The translations under genes were made by a program, and so were the position numbers. Positions 52,277 to 62,624 of a DNA stretch of 64,000 nt are shown here, piece by piece; position 1 is the stretch's first letter; the number at the start of each line of letters is the position of its first letter. Source of the stretch: Planctomycetaceae bacterium (lineage in GTDB: Bacteria > Planctomycetota > Planctomycetia > Pirellulales > Pirellulaceae); assembly GCA_020638975.1 (NCBI GenBank), contig JACKHN010000011.1:124001-188000 (forward strand), read 5' to 3'. Below the pieces are notes generated by a model. That model saw only the letters and a program-made list of their open reading frames with translations, was not told the origin of the DNA and searched no databases.

Positions 52277-53977
52277 TTAAACGAGGGCGATGCCTAAGAA
52301 CTCGCGAGCCTGTCCGACGACTTCACGAAGACTGCCTTCCGTGAATGGGCTGACCAATCCAGCCGACTCGGCGAGCTTCCGGAAGGGAGCAGAACCGCCC
52401 CGCTTGCATAACGCGACGTAGGACTCCATCGCTTCCGTCATGTCCGCTCGACTGCTGACCCAGAATTGCAACGCACAGGTTAACGCCAAGGTGTAGTCGA
52501 TGTAATAGAAGGGATTCAGGTAGATGTGCCGCTGGAACTGCCACTGGCCGCCCATCGGCACGTGCGGCAACTCACCACAATCCCGCGTCGGCAAATACGT
52601 CGCTTCCATTTCACGCCACATCTCATGTCGCTGTTGCGGTGTCGCTGTTGGATTGGCGTACACCAAATGTTGAAAATGATCGACGGCAACTCCGTAGGGC
52701 AAGAACAACAGCGATTGAATCAGATGGATTTGACGAAATCGTTCGGCGTCATCGCCAAAGAATTTCTCCATTTGCGGCCACGTGAGGAACTCCAGTCCCA
52801 TCGAGTGGATTTCGCACGACTCGTACGTCGGGAACAAGTAATCGGCCAGCGGCTGCTCGCGGCTGCAATAGCTTTGAAAGGCGTGACCGATCTCGTGCGT
52901 GAAGACTTCGACATCTCCCTTGGTGCCATTGAAGTTGGCAAAAATGTACGGCAATCCGAAGCTTGGAAAGTCTGTGCAGAACCCGCCGCCAGCCTTGCTG
53001 TCGCGGTTCTTCAAGTCCATCAAATTGCATTGGTCCATCAAACGAAAGAATTCGCCGAGTCCGCCACCCATCTCGTCGAACATCTCCGTGGCCCGCTCGA
53101 TCATCCAATCGTGATCGCCTTGCGGTTTCGGATTGCCTTGCGGGTCGAAGATCCCCTCGTCCCAGAACATCACCCGGTCGATTCCGAGTGACTCGGATTG
53201 CAATTTACGCAATTGAACGGTCAGCGGAACAACGTCCTCGCGAACGGCGGCACGGAATCGCTCGACGTCAGCTTGGTCATAGTCGACCCGTTTCATTCGC
53301 TTGTAGCCGAGCCCAATGAAATCTTCGTAACCAAGCTTCGTCGCCATGTCGGTTCGCAAACGCACTTGCTCGTCATAGATGCGATCAAGTTGCTCGGCAT
53401 TGTCGGCGAACCACTGCCACTTCACAGTGTTCGAATCGTAGCGGACTTGCCGATCGCTATCGACATGGAACTTCGCCAGTCCCGCGAAGTTGTAAGTGCA
53501 ACCCTGAAACGGGAGCTTGGCCGAAGCCAACAGGCCCGTAAACTCGGCTTCGAGTTTCGACTCCTCGATCAGGTCGCTTTCGATCTTCGGATCAAAGGCA
53601 AGTACGTCGGCTTCCCACAGTGCAAAGGCTTGTGGGCCGAAGATCGCCTCAAGTTCTACACGGTGCGGTGTCTCAATCAGCTTGCGTTTCATCCGCACTG
53701 AGAGATCGGTGAGCCGCGGCTTCAATTCGTCGCTGTACTCGCGTGCCTTCTTGTATTCAGGGTTGCTCGTATCTTGGTTGAATCGCAAATCGACCAGATT
53801 CATCCATGTCGACAATCGCCGCTCGATGATGTCCCATTCACGGATGACTTGTCGGCAATCAGTGGTATCAGAAGCTTCCTTCCAAGCGGACTCCAGCCTC
53901 CCGAACTCAGCCGCAACTTCCGTGTACTCGGGTCGATCCACACGAATCTGGTCAAACGATGTAACGGTATCTCGCAT
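52277..53977 (-). CDS. M3 family oligoendopeptidase (second copy)
   Basis: A 566-residue zinc peptidase. H361-E-I-G-H365 (VFTHEIGHAFQSY) is the metal motif, with the third ligand Glu in YESCEIHSMGLEF. YNFAGLAKFHVDSDR and HIYLNPFYYIDYTLALTCALQFW are typical of the M3 oligoendopeptidase subfamily close to PepF but shorter. Its sequence differs widely from the PepF at 46132, so it is not a recent duplicate. It is downstream of gap on the same strand, separated by that gene's terminator, so it has its own promoter. Confidence 0.93.
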   Translation of the reverse strand: MRDTVTSFDQIRVDRPEYTEVAAEFGRLESAWKEASDTTDCRQVIREWDIIERRLSTWMNLVDLRFNQDTSNPEYKKAREYSDELKPRLTDLSVRMKRKLIETPHRVELEAIFGPQAFALWEADVLAFDPKIESDLIEESKLEAEFTGLLASAKLPFQGCTYNFAGLAKFHVDSDRQVRYDSNTVKWQWFADNAEQLDRIYDEQVRLRTDMATKLGYEDFIGLGYKRMKRVDYDQADVERFRAAVREDVVPLTVQLRKLQSESLGIDRVMFWDEGIFDPQGNPKPQGDHDWMIERATEMFDEMGGGLGEFFRLMDQCNLMDLKNRDSKAGGGFCTDFPSFGLPYIFANFNGTKGDVEVFTHEIGHAFQSYCSREQPLADYLFPTYESCEIHSMGLEFLTWPQMEKFFGDDAERFRQIHLIQSLLFLPYGVAVDHFQHLVYANPTATPQQRHEMWREMEATYLPTRDCGELPHVPMGGQWQFQRHIYLNPFYYIDYTLALTCALQFWVSSRADMTEAMESYVALCKRGGSAPFRKLAESAGLVSPFTEGSLREVVGQAREFLGIALV

Positions 53978-54008
53978 CTGAGGAATACTCCGTTGTAGGC
54001 CGCGCAGA

Positions 54009-54041
54009 AAACAAGCCTCGAGGCGAAAGACCCCGAGGCTT
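54009..54041 (-). terminator. Intrinsic terminator of gap
   Basis: A perfect 10-bp stem, 54009-54018 with 54032-54041 (ACAAGCCTCG), with a 13-base loop. Read on the minus strand, the stem is followed directly by GTTTTCTG, a short U-tract. It lies 29 bases after the gap stop codon. Confidence 0.8.
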
Positions 54042-54069
54042 GTGTATGGATATACGTGAAGACTAAGGA

Positions 54070-55170
<1,101 letters not shown>

Positions 55171-55181
55171 TCAATGCGCGA

Positions 55182-55210
55182 ATTATAGTGCTGGCCTGGG
55201 AGACCATCAA
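55182..55210 (-). promoter_or_regulatory. Sigma-70-type promoter of gap
   Basis: On the minus strand TTGATG (55205-55210) and a perfect TATAAT (55182-55187) are separated by 17 bases, the ideal spacing. The predicted start of transcription is about 55 bases before the GTG start codon of gap. Confidence 0.6.
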
Positions 55211-55296
55211 CCGGCCCCGCGGTCACGCTGGCGCGTCGAAAATGCTGGGATTTCAAAGCTATTGAACGGCTCACGCCCTTCAGGAACGAGTGCCGA

Positions 55297-56094
55297 ATGC
55301 CGTCGAATTCGCGACCACAGTGGCGACTGCCGCCCGGAGTTACCCGTGGTTTGTGGGAGTACGCACATTCGGACGCTGTGGCCTATGACTATGACGAGTA
55401 CTTTGCTCACAATCAGCTGTTCGAGTTCGATGAAGCAATCGTGCTCGAGGAATTGTTGCGTCGCAAGATCGTCGGCGATGCTGTCATTGCGGATTTGGGA
55501 TGCGGCACGGGCCGAGCACTCGTCACGCTAGCTCGTCACGGCTATCGCGGGCTGGCGATTGATCTGTCGCAGAAGATGCTAGAAGTCGTTCGCGAAAAAG
55601 TGGAAAACGACAATCTGCCGATTCACTGCATTCAGGCGAATTGGGTAGAACTCGACGGGATTGCCGATGCAGCCGCCGACGGAGCCATTTCGTTGTTCAG
55701 CACTCTGGGTATGATTCGCGGTCGCGCGAACCGAGCGGCGGCACTCGCACACACGCGTCGCATTCTCAGGCCAGGCGGTCCATTCGTGCTGCACGTCCAC
55801 AACTACTGGTACAACTTGTACGATCCGGGCGGCCCGTGGTGGGTGTTGCGAACGTTGTGCCGAGCGATCTTCAAGCGCGACATCGAAGCGGGCGACAAGT
55901 TCTTTCCCTATCGCGGCGTGCCCAACATGTTCTTGCACGTATTTCGTCCCAGCGAGTTGAAGCGAGATTTACGTCGCGCCGGGTTCCAGATCGCGAGAAT
56001 TATTCCACTGGCTCCGCAACGCTACCGACCGCTGTCCGCTCCCTGGTTCTTCGGGACTCTGCGAGCGAATGGGTGGATCGTGGTTTGCGAGTAA
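55297..56094 (+). CDS. Class I SAM-dependent methyltransferase
   Basis: A 265-residue methyltransferase. Motif I is VIADLGCGTG (63-72), followed by the acidic residue of motif II in GLAIDLSQKML and motif IV-like GAISLFSTLGM. A WYNLYDPGGPWW segment and a long basic region after it are specific to its subfamily. It lies alone on the plus strand, divergent from gap and convergent with a TIM-barrel gene 16 bp away. The substrate is unknown; small molecule or lipid methylation is equally possible. Confidence 0.85.
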   Translation: MPSNSRPQWRLPPGVTRGLWEYAHSDAVAYDYDEYFAHNQLFEFDEAIVLEELLRRKIVGDAVIADLGCGTGRALVTLARHGYRGLAIDLSQKMLEVVREKVENDNLPIHCIQANWVELDGIADAAADGAISLFSTLGMIRGRANRAAALAHTRRILRPGGPFVLHVHNYWYNLYDPGGPWWVLRTLCRAIFKRDIEAGDKFFPYRGVPNMFLHVFRPSELKRDLRRAGFQIARIIPLAPQRYRPLSAPWFFGTLRANGWIVVCE

Positions 56095-56110
56095 GGTAGC
56101 GGACGACGTG

Positions 56111-56983
56111 TTAACCCTGCGCCTTCTTTACCATCTCTCGGAAGAGAGCAACTTGCTGGGTCAACGCCGCAACTTTGTCCGCGGGCTTGCTGCTTGATTC
56201 GAGCAAGATCCAGCCGTCGTAATTAGACTTCACGAGCAAGTTGATCAGTTGCTGATAGGGATAGTCAGGACTGTCGAGTTCACGCACGTGGCAGGTGGCG
56301 CCGAATCGATTGCGCACGAGCTCCAAGTTGTGTTCCAGGCCTGCACCTTGCAGATCTTGAGCATTCGAATTCCAACAGACGGCAACGTTCGGATGATCCG
56401 CGATATCCATGATCGCCTTGATTGTCGGCAACTCGGCACACTGACCATGCACCTCCAACCGAATCTGTTGGCCAAAGCCGTCGGCGTACTTGCCCAATTC
56501 GTTCAGCGACTTGCCGATCTGTTCAATCGTTTTTTCACGAGGCACGTCGGGATGGAAACGATCTGGCTTGACCTTTACTCCGGTGCTGCCAACATCGTGA
56601 CTCAACCGAATAAACTCTTTGCTCGCTTCGATGGCCTTCTTGACGACATCGGGATTCGGATCGTCGAAACGCTCGTTGCTGCCGATGCCGACAAGCGTGA
56701 CTTCACTATCCGCAAAGCGATCTCGCACTGCGGCGCGTTGCTTGTCGTCGAGCGTTGGTTCGACGCCATGGGCATGCGTCGTTCGCAACTCGACACCCAA
56801 TGCGCCGGCCGCTTCGCAATTGGCGATCAGCGTCGCTAAATCCCAATCTTGCCCCCAGAGATACGTCACCAAGCCGTACGCCATTCCATCACCCGCGTTC
56901 GCGCGACATGTTTGGCTACAGAGAGCGAGGGCAGTTGCGGCGGCTGATGTCTCGAGGAACGATCGACGTGAGACAGCTTGCAT
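56111..56983 (-). CDS. Tat-exported sugar phosphate isomerase/epimerase-like protein
   Basis: A 290-residue TIM-barrel protein (xylose isomerase-like, AP endonuclease 2 superfamily) with a twin-arginine signal, SRRSFLETSAAATALALCS. Barrel landmarks are LGVELRTTHAHG, IRLEVHGQCAE (Glu metal ligand), VAVCWNSN and the final GWILLESS with a metal-binding Glu. It follows an oxidoreductase gene by 31 bp on the same strand, so both are probably cotranscribed; such pairs are frequent in planctomycete sugar or inositol metabolism. The substrate is unknown. Confidence 0.85.
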   Translation of the reverse strand: MQAVSRRSFLETSAAATALALCSQTCRANAGDGMAYGLVTYLWGQDWDLATLIANCEAAGALGVELRTTHAHGVEPTLDDKQRAAVRDRFADSEVTLVGIGSNERFDDPNPDVVKKAIEASKEFIRLSHDVGSTGVKVKPDRFHPDVPREKTIEQIGKSLNELGKYADGFGQQIRLEVHGQCAELPTIKAIMDIADHPNVAVCWNSNAQDLQGAGLEHNLELVRNRFGATCHVRELDSPDYPYQQLINLLVKSNYDGWILLESSSKPADKVAALTQQVALFREMVKKAQG

Positions 56984-57014
56984 GGGTCGGTTCTCCAGTT
57001 CTATCTATTGGGCA

Positions 57015-58097
57015 CTAACTCTGCTTTCTGGACTTCAATACCGGATCGTTCGCTAGTGGCAACTGCAGTGTCTTGCCCGTCTCGGCGGCCTTGTAGATGC
57101 CGAGAATGATTTCGACCGAGCGGCGGCCTTCGTGGCCGTCGACTTGTGGCTTCGTTCCTTTTTTGATGGCGTTGACGACATCCTTGAACAACTCAGCGTG
57201 TCCGTGATGTCCGATGGCTGTGGGGTCTGCGGCACCGCCGCCCGTCTTTGTCTTGCCCTTCATGCGTTCGAGCAGGGCTTCGTCGGCTTTTGTCTGCTTG
57301 GCGAACTCCCACATCTTGATGTCTTCTTCTTCCAGGATGGCGGAACCCTCCGAGCCATGAATCTCGATGCGTTTCAACGCACCGGGATACGCGGCCGTAG
57401 TGGCTTCGATCACACCGAGCGCGCCGTTCGCAAACCGCAGCGTGGCCATCGCAACGTCTTCCACTTCGATGTCCGTGTGAGCTAATGTTGCCGTGTGCGC
57501 CGTAATCTCCGTCACCGGGCCCATCAGCCAGGTCAACAAGTCCACGCTGTGAATCGCCTGATTCATCAAAGCACCGCCACCATCGAACTTCCACGTTCCG
57601 CGCCACGCGCCGCTGTCGTAATAAGCTTGTGTGCGAAACCACTTCACATAAGCGTCGCCCACCGTCAGTCGCCCAAAGCGATTCTTGTCGATCGCCTTCT
57701 TGATCAATTGCGACGACTCGTGGAATCGGGACGGGAAGATCGTCGCCAGCACGACGCCCGCCTTCTCGCAGGCTTCGATGATCTTGTCACAGCGTTTGAG
57801 GGTAATCTCCAACGGCTTCTCGACGATGACATGCTTTCCCGCCTTCGCGGCGGCGACCGCTGGTTCGAGATGTGCTCCGCTGGGAGTGCAGATCGTGACG
57901 ATGTCGACATTCGGATCGGCCAACATTGCGTTCAGGTCGTGGTAGGCCGTACAGCCTGTTGCGGCAGCGAATCGGTCGGCGGATGCGGGGAACATGTCGA
58001 AGCACGCGGCCAGCTTGGCACCACGCACATCCGCGATCGCCTTGGCGTGAAAGTTAGCGATCATCCCACAACCAATTACGCCAAATCCAATCGCCAT
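57015..58097 (-). CDS. Gfo/Idh/MocA-family NAD(P)-dependent oxidoreductase
   Basis: A 360-residue dehydrogenase. FGVIGCGMIANFHAKAI has the GxGxxA-type dinucleotide loop, AGKHVIVEKP carries the family catalytic Lys, and GGGALMNQAIHSVDLL carries the downstream His/Asp site. There is no signal peptide, so this one is cytoplasmic, unlike the member at 28300. AGGA lies eight bases before the ATG. The TIM-barrel isomerase gene follows 31 bp downstream. Likely substrate: a sugar or cyclitol. Confidence 0.93.
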   Translation of the reverse strand: MAIGFGVIGCGMIANFHAKAIADVRGAKLAACFDMFPASADRFAAATGCTAYHDLNAMLADPNVDIVTICTPSGAHLEPAVAAAKAGKHVIVEKPLEITLKRCDKIIEACEKAGVVLATIFPSRFHESSQLIKKAIDKNRFGRLTVGDAYVKWFRTQAYYDSGAWRGTWKFDGGGALMNQAIHSVDLLTWLMGPVTEITAHTATLAHTDIEVEDVAMATLRFANGALGVIEATTAAYPGALKRIEIHGSEGSAILEEEDIKMWEFAKQTKADEALLERMKGKTKTGGGAADPTAIGHHGHAELFKDVVNAIKKGTKPQVDGHEGRRSVEIILGIYKAAETGKTLQLPLANDPVLKSRKQS

Positions 58098-58180
58098 GAG
58101 TTTATCCTTTAGTGCTCTAAAATGTAGGTTGTTTAACGCGAGCCATTATAAGGTTGCTGGAGGCTCCGGAAAGGTGGTGG

Positions 58181-59104
58181 CTACTTCCCCAATTCGTCCA
58201 ACGAAAGCCACAGCAAAAGCATCGTTGTGCCATTTAAGCACGCGTGGACGATGATACACGGGAGCAAGCGATGTGTCCGCTGGTAAACGAATCCGAGCGC
58301 CAATGCGAGGAAGAACAAAGGGATTGGATCGGGGCCATGCGAGAAGTGCATCAACGCGAAAACTGTCGAGCTGATTATGATTGGCATCAAAGCGACTCGC
58401 CGAGTATCGCGGTTGGTCTCGCAATACAAAAGATCATCCTCCTCGCTCGTCTGGCGTCGCCCTAGCAAGAACGAATCCATGTCCGCGCGGAACAGCGGCA
58501 ATCTTTCGAGCCATCCCTGCAGGAAGCCGCGGAAGACAAGTTCCTCTGAGATGGGAGCAACGACAACTGCCAGAAACGCGCACACATAAAATGCCGAGGG
58601 GTCGTCTTGGAGCAATTCGATCAAAGGGTGTTTCGATTCGAACTTGAGCAACAAGACGAACATGGCCTGAATGGCGAAGACGACCGGAGCGACGAGCATA
58701 AAGCAAGCGATACCCACCCCGAACTGATGGCCGAGTCCACGCAAGTTCAGTCCGACATCCTGAAGACTTGCCTGCGGTCGGAATTGGAAATAGGTGATCA
58801 TTCCGAAAATGGAAATCACCGAAACGAAGGAGTTCCAACGCAGCAGTTCTTTGAGAGCTTCGCTGCTTGGATTCGCTGAGCCCAATAGCGGCTGAAAGTA
58901 GACTCCCACAGCCAGCGACGGACCAAAGGCCAAGGCAAGCACAAGCAACAGATCCCAGAGACCCCAAGGTGCCTCGCGACGCGGATCGAATGCGAGAGGT
59001 GGTTGCCGTTGATACAGCCGAACGGCAATCATCGTCCAGCCGGTAATACACAATGCGACAATGCCAACGATGACGGTCGCGATATTGGCAGTGAGGTCGT
59101 CCAC
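58181..59104 (-). CDS. CPBP family intramembrane metalloprotease
   Basis: A 307-residue multi-pass membrane protein of the CPBP (Rce1-like) family. Motif 1 is EELVFRG, with the catalytic Glu pair, motif 2 is FALMHFSHG, and the third His/Asn site is VHACLN near the end. A charged, non-helical insert (LLGRRQTSEEDDLLYCETN) separates two motifs. The start was set at GTG 59104, 11 bases after the pgsA stop; the longer frame to 59284 overlaps pgsA and has no membrane segment. It closes an operon of release-factor-like gene, rimO, pgsA. Bacterial members act in peptide maturation or immunity, but the function here is unknown. Confidence 0.8.
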   Translation of the reverse strand: MDDLTANIATVIVGIVALCITGWTMIAVRLYQRQPPLAFDPRREAPWGLWDLLLVLALAFGPSLAVGVYFQPLLGSANPSSEALKELLRWNSFVSVISIFGMITYFQFRPQASLQDVGLNLRGLGHQFGVGIACFMLVAPVVFAIQAMFVLLLKFESKHPLIELLQDDPSAFYVCAFLAVVVAPISEELVFRGFLQGWLERLPLFRADMDSFLLGRRQTSEEDDLLYCETNRDTRRVALMPIIISSTVFALMHFSHGPDPIPLFFLALALGFVYQRTHRLLPCIIVHACLNGTTMLLLWLSLDELGK

Positions 59105-59115
59105 GGCCTTCGAGG

Positions 59116-59703
59116 TCAGCTTTCTAAGCGGAAGTACTTGACGGCGGCGTAGATGTAGTCGAGGCCCGATTGAATCGTCGACAATACCGCCACCCAAGCC
59201 AACACGAACAGCGTCATTGGCAACCAACTCGGTCCGTCTTTGCCGAGCCATAGCAGCAGGAGACTCGCAACCACAGCCGCGCACTGAAACAACATCTTCA
59301 GCTTGCCAGCGAAGCTGGCCGAGAAATCCCCGCCGCTCTGCTCAATCGATGAACGAAGCGCGGTCACGAGCAGTTCGCGTCCAACGACGACAACTGCCAT
59401 CCAAGCCGCAATGCCCGAATCTTGCTCGCCGGCCAGAAAGATAAAGGTTCCGCAGATAATGATCTTGTCGACAAAGGGATCAAACATCCGCCCGAATTTC
59501 GTCACTTGTCCGTACTTGCGAGCGTAGTAGCCGTCGATCCAATCGGTCGAGGCGGCGATCAAGAAGACGATCAACGCGGCCAGGTAGATTTGCAGCGGAA
59601 TCAGGACGAACACGACGATCGCGAGAATGAACCGCGCCGCCGTCAATTGATTCGGGACGTTGAAGACATCGTTCGTAGGTTTCTTTTCGTTGGGTTCTGC
59701 CAT
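59116..59703 (-). CDS. pgsA: CDP-diacylglycerol-glycerol-3-phosphate 3-phosphatidyltransferase
   Basis: A 195-residue membrane enzyme that makes phosphatidylglycerol phosphate. The CDP-alcohol phosphatidyltransferase signature is complete: D-G-x2-A-R-x8-G-x3-D-x3-D in DGYYARKYGQVTKFGRMFD and the following PFVDK. About five transmembrane helices are present. It follows rimO by nine bases and precedes the CPBP protease gene by 11, so it is in the same operon. It uses the product of CdsA (27009). Confidence 0.93.
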   Translation of the reverse strand: MAEPNEKKPTNDVFNVPNQLTAARFILAIVVFVLIPLQIYLAALIVFLIAASTDWIDGYYARKYGQVTKFGRMFDPFVDKIIICGTFIFLAGEQDSGIAAWMAVVVVGRELLVTALRSSIEQSGGDFSASFAGKLKMLFQCAAVVASLLLLWLGKDGPSWLPMTLFVLAWVAVLSTIQSGLDYIYAAVKYFRLES

Positions 59704-59712
59704 GACGATGTT

Positions 59713-61110
59713 TTAGAACGGAGCCCCCACGGCTACCGCTGCCAGATCGTAGCCTTGGCTGGCGACGATTTCACAAGGCACAATGTTTCCAGCAGCGAGC
59801 TTCTCGTCGCCACCTGTGACATAGATAACACCATCCACGTCTGGAGCATCGGCCTTCGAGCGACCCACCCAGACATTGTCTTCGCCGGCAACTGGCTGAT
59901 CCAGAATCACATCTAGCTGCTTGCCTAAGTGAGTCTGGCTGCGATCGAAGGCGATCGGTTGTTGAGCCGCCATCAGACGCTCGCGGCGATCCTCCTTGAT
60001 CTTTTCGGACAAATGATCCGGCAGTCGGCCCGAGGGAGTGTCTGCCTCGAACGAATACGTAAAGACACCCATGTGGTCGAACTTCTGCTGCTGGACGAAT
60101 TCGACGAGTTCCTCAAACTCGGATTCCGTCTCGCCAGGAAAGCCTGTGATCAGCGTCGTTCGCAACGTGAGGTTCGGAATGCGATCCCGCAGCTTCTGAA
60201 TCAACGCTTCCGTTTGTTCACGCGTGACACGGCGTGACATCCGGCGGAGCATATTGTCGTTGATGTGTTGCAACGGCATGTCGATGTAGGGCAGTATCTT
60301 CTTGGCGTTGGCAAGCACATCGACCAACTCGTCGGTGATGTACATCGGATAGAAGTACATCAGCCGAATCCAGTCGACCCCTTCGACTTCGTCAAGCTGC
60401 AGCAGCAGCTCTGCCAAACGCGGCTCGCCATACAAGTCCATTCCGTAGTACGTCGTATCTTGCGCGACGATGATCAACTCACGCACGCCATCCGCCGCCA
60501 ACTCCTTGGCTTCGCGAATCACTTCTTCCATGGGCTTCGTGGCGTGCTTGCCTCGCATCTTCGGGATCGCGCAGAACGTACATAGCCGGTCGCAGCCTTC
60601 CGAGATCTTGAGATAGGCAAAATGCCGCGGCGTGATCCGCAAGCGGCTAGTATCCGGCAACGCTCGAATCGGAGCTGGGCGGAAGATATTTCGCTGTTCG
60701 TCCAGATTGCCGAGCAAGCGATCAGCCACCTTCGTGACTTCCTCGCGACCAAAGACGCCAACCAGCGAGTCGATACCCGGTCGATCATTCAACAAGTCTT
60801 CGCGTTGCCGTTCTGCCAGGCACCCGGAGACAATGACCCCGCGAGTCCGACCCGCGCGTTTCAACGCAAGCATCTCGTCGATCGAGGCGAACGACTCGTC
60901 GCGAGCCTGCTCGATGAAACCGCAAGTATTCACGATCACGAAATCCGCACCATCGGGATCAGCGACCAGATCGTATCCGTCTAGCTTCAACAGCCCCAAC
61001 ATCCGTTCACTGTCGACCAGATTCTTCGCGCAACCAAGGCTTACGAAGGCGTACGAACCCTTCGATTTTGTCTCGGCGAGCTTCGGTTCTAGTTTGACGA
61101 CGTTACTCAA
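59713..61110 (-). CDS. rimO: Ribosomal protein S12 methylthiotransferase RimO
   Basis: A 465-residue radical SAM enzyme that methylthiolates Asp88/89 of ribosomal protein S12. Three N-terminal cysteines bind one cluster (SLGCAKN, NTCGF, SGCLAER), and the radical SAM triad is CDRLCTFC. The [13 protein letters not shown] segment follows as in RimO, and a C-terminal TRAM-like domain runs about 395-465. The N-terminal leader of about 17 residues ([17 protein letters not shown]) is extra. A release-factor-like gene lies 79 bp upstream on the same strand, so the operon groups translation functions. Confidence 0.95.
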   Translation of the reverse strand: MSNVVKLEPKLAETKSKGSYAFVSLGCAKNLVDSERMLGLLKLDGYDLVADPDGADFVIVNTCGFIEQARDESFASIDEMLALKRAGRTRGVIVSGCLAERQREDLLNDRPGIDSLVGVFGREEVTKVADRLLGNLDEQRNIFRPAPIRALPDTSRLRITPRHFAYLKISEGCDRLCTFCAIPKMRGKHATKPMEEVIREAKELAADGVRELIIVAQDTTYYGMDLYGEPRLAELLLQLDEVEGVDWIRLMYFYPMYITDELVDVLANAKKILPYIDMPLQHINDNMLRRMSRRVTREQTEALIQKLRDRIPNLTLRTTLITGFPGETESEFEELVEFVQQQKFDHMGVFTYSFEADTPSGRLPDHLSEKIKEDRRERLMAAQQPIAFDRSQTHLGKQLDVILDQPVAGEDNVWVGRSKADAPDVDGVIYVTGGDEKLAAGNIVPCEIVASQGYDLAAVAVGAPF

Positions 61111-61189
61111 TGGACGAACCTTGGGCGGAGTGTGGAGCAGGACAATCGGCTATCCTACTCAAATAAGCCACCTTCAGCGAGTGGGACCC

Positions 61190-61699
61190 TCACCGCAGTG
61201 GTCGCAGTTCTCGCTCGATTCGTTGCCGATTCAGCTCAACAAACGCCTGTGGTTCGAGCTGGAGAAGCTTTATTAGTTGGGAGGGTGAGCAAGCAAGATG
61301 AGGAGCTGCTTCTTTCGGCTCAAAACCACACGCGGCAAGCAAGTTCAGCGCCTCGGCCAGAATCGCCGGAAAGTCTTCGTGCTCGGGATTGACCGAGATT
61401 CGTTGGCTGCGGCAGCGTTGCCGCCATAGCTCGCTCGGCTGGTAGCTTTCTGTCGCGACGCTCGTCCGATAGCGAATCGCCAGATTGACGCGCAATCGCC
61501 GCACTGCGACCGTCCGATTCTGCTCCTGACTGCGGCGTTCCGAGGCTTCCCCCTGAATGCCGGTTGGCGAATGTGTAATAACCACCGCCGTCTCGACTTT
61601 GTTGCGGTGCTGTCCGCCGGGGCCGCTGCGACGTTGCCGTCGAACTTCGCACGCGGAAAGTAAAGTTGCTTCGTCAAGCATCGCGGGGTGTTGTGGCAT
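61190..61699 (-). CDS. Peptide chain release factor-like protein with GGQ motif
   Basis: A 169-residue protein with a stand-alone RF-1 catalytic domain. SGPGGQHRNKVE (25-36) carries the GGQ motif (28-30) that triggers peptidyl-tRNA hydrolysis, and the following VVITHSPTGIQ matches the family. It lacks codon-recognition domains, so it is no normal release factor; it could rescue stalled ribosomes like ArfB. Unlike ArfB, its C-terminal part (about 105-169) is not just a basic tail but forms predicted helices (ILAEALNLLAACGF, SPSQLIKLLQL). It is upstream of rimO. The stalled-ribosome role is inferred. Confidence 0.8.
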   Translation of the reverse strand: MPQHPAMLDEATLLSACEVRRQRRSGPGGQHRNKVETAVVITHSPTGIQGEASERRSQEQNRTVAVRRLRVNLAIRYRTSVATESYQPSELWRQRCRSQRISVNPEHEDFPAILAEALNLLAACGFEPKEAAPHLACSPSQLIKLLQLEPQAFVELNRQRIERELRPLR

Positions 61700-61758
61700 G
61701 AAAGATATCGGATAGCGTCTTTAGTTGGTTTGATGTGCTCGCGGCGCGAGAAACTTTC

Positions 61759-61827
61759 GTAGGATGGCCGCCCTCGACCGTCCGTGTTTATTTAGGGTGG
61801 CCGGACGGACGAGGGTGTCCATCCTAC
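61759..61827. repeat. Inverted repeat of the GTAGGATGG family, diverged copy
   Basis: Arms 61759-61784 and 61802-61827 pair with three mismatches in 26 bases around a 17-base spacer. The arm reads GTAGGATGGCCGCCCTCGAC and then CGTCCG, close to the perfect element at 48324-48394. It sits between two minus-strand genes, upstream of the RF-like start. Confidence 0.85.
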
Positions 61828-61864
61828 ATTCGGTTGCGGCGACCGTCTTTCTCAGGCACTCCAA

Positions 61865-62551
61865 CTAGGCGGGAGCAGTCAGCGGATCGCCGTTGTCTTC
61901 ATGCCCAAGATCCAGCAGAAACGGAACGGCTTTCTTCGCCCATTGTTCAGCGCACGGATAGGCAACCGCGTTCTTGCCGAAACAACTGTCAAGCATCTCA
62001 GTATGAATGATGCCAGGGTTCAGCGGAATCGCCGCCATGCCGTATGGCAAATCGTCTGCGAGCGCTCGCGTCATACCTTCGATCGCCCACTTCGTTGCAC
62101 AATACGGAGCAACCATCGGCGATGTTGATCGCCCCCAGCCGGAACTGAAGTTGATAATCACGCCGGTTTCGCGTTCGATCATGGCCGGAACGAAATGACG
62201 GATAACGTGATAGACACCTTTGATGTTGACGTCGACAACTCTCGAGAACTCGTCGGGCGGGACGTTCCACAGCGAAGCATTGTCGTTGATCAACCCGGCG
62301 TTATTGAGAAGCAAGTCGGGAGCGCCGATGTTGCGAATCACGAGATTCGCCCAGCCGGCGACTTGATTGTCGTTGCTAACATCGACGACATCAAAGCGGT
62401 GTGGACTGGGGAATCGTTCCGATAACTCAGCAACCGCTTGCGGCGAACGGGCACAGCCAGCCACGCGATGCCCCAGCCGAATGAACTCTTCCGCCATTGC
62501 TCGCCCCAATCCGCGGCTGACACCGGTGATCAATATCTTTCGCTGGTCCAT
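61865..62551 (-). CDS. Short-chain dehydrogenase/reductase
   Basis: A 228-residue SDR. TGVSRGLG (9-16) is the cofactor loop, NNAG (83-86) the structural motif, and S137 with Y150-C-A-T-K154 the catalytic residues. The start SRGLG with Arg hints at NADP use. It diverges from the DUF309 gene across 73 bp. The substrate is unknown. Confidence 0.92.
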   Translation of the reverse strand: MDQRKILITGVSRGLGRAMAEEFIRLGHRVAGCARSPQAVAELSERFPSPHRFDVVDVSNDNQVAGWANLVIRNIGAPDLLLNNAGLINDNASLWNVPPDEFSRVVDVNIKGVYHVIRHFVPAMIERETGVIINFSSGWGRSTSPMVAPYCATKWAIEGMTRALADDLPYGMAAIPLNPGIIHTEMLDSCFGKNAVAYPCAEQWAKKAVPFLLDLGHEDNGDPLTAPA

Positions 62552-62624
62552 CGATAGCTACTCCCTTGGTGCATCCGCCACGTTTCCGCCTACAATGAAA
62601 CCTTATCGTACCTCAGGAGCAATG

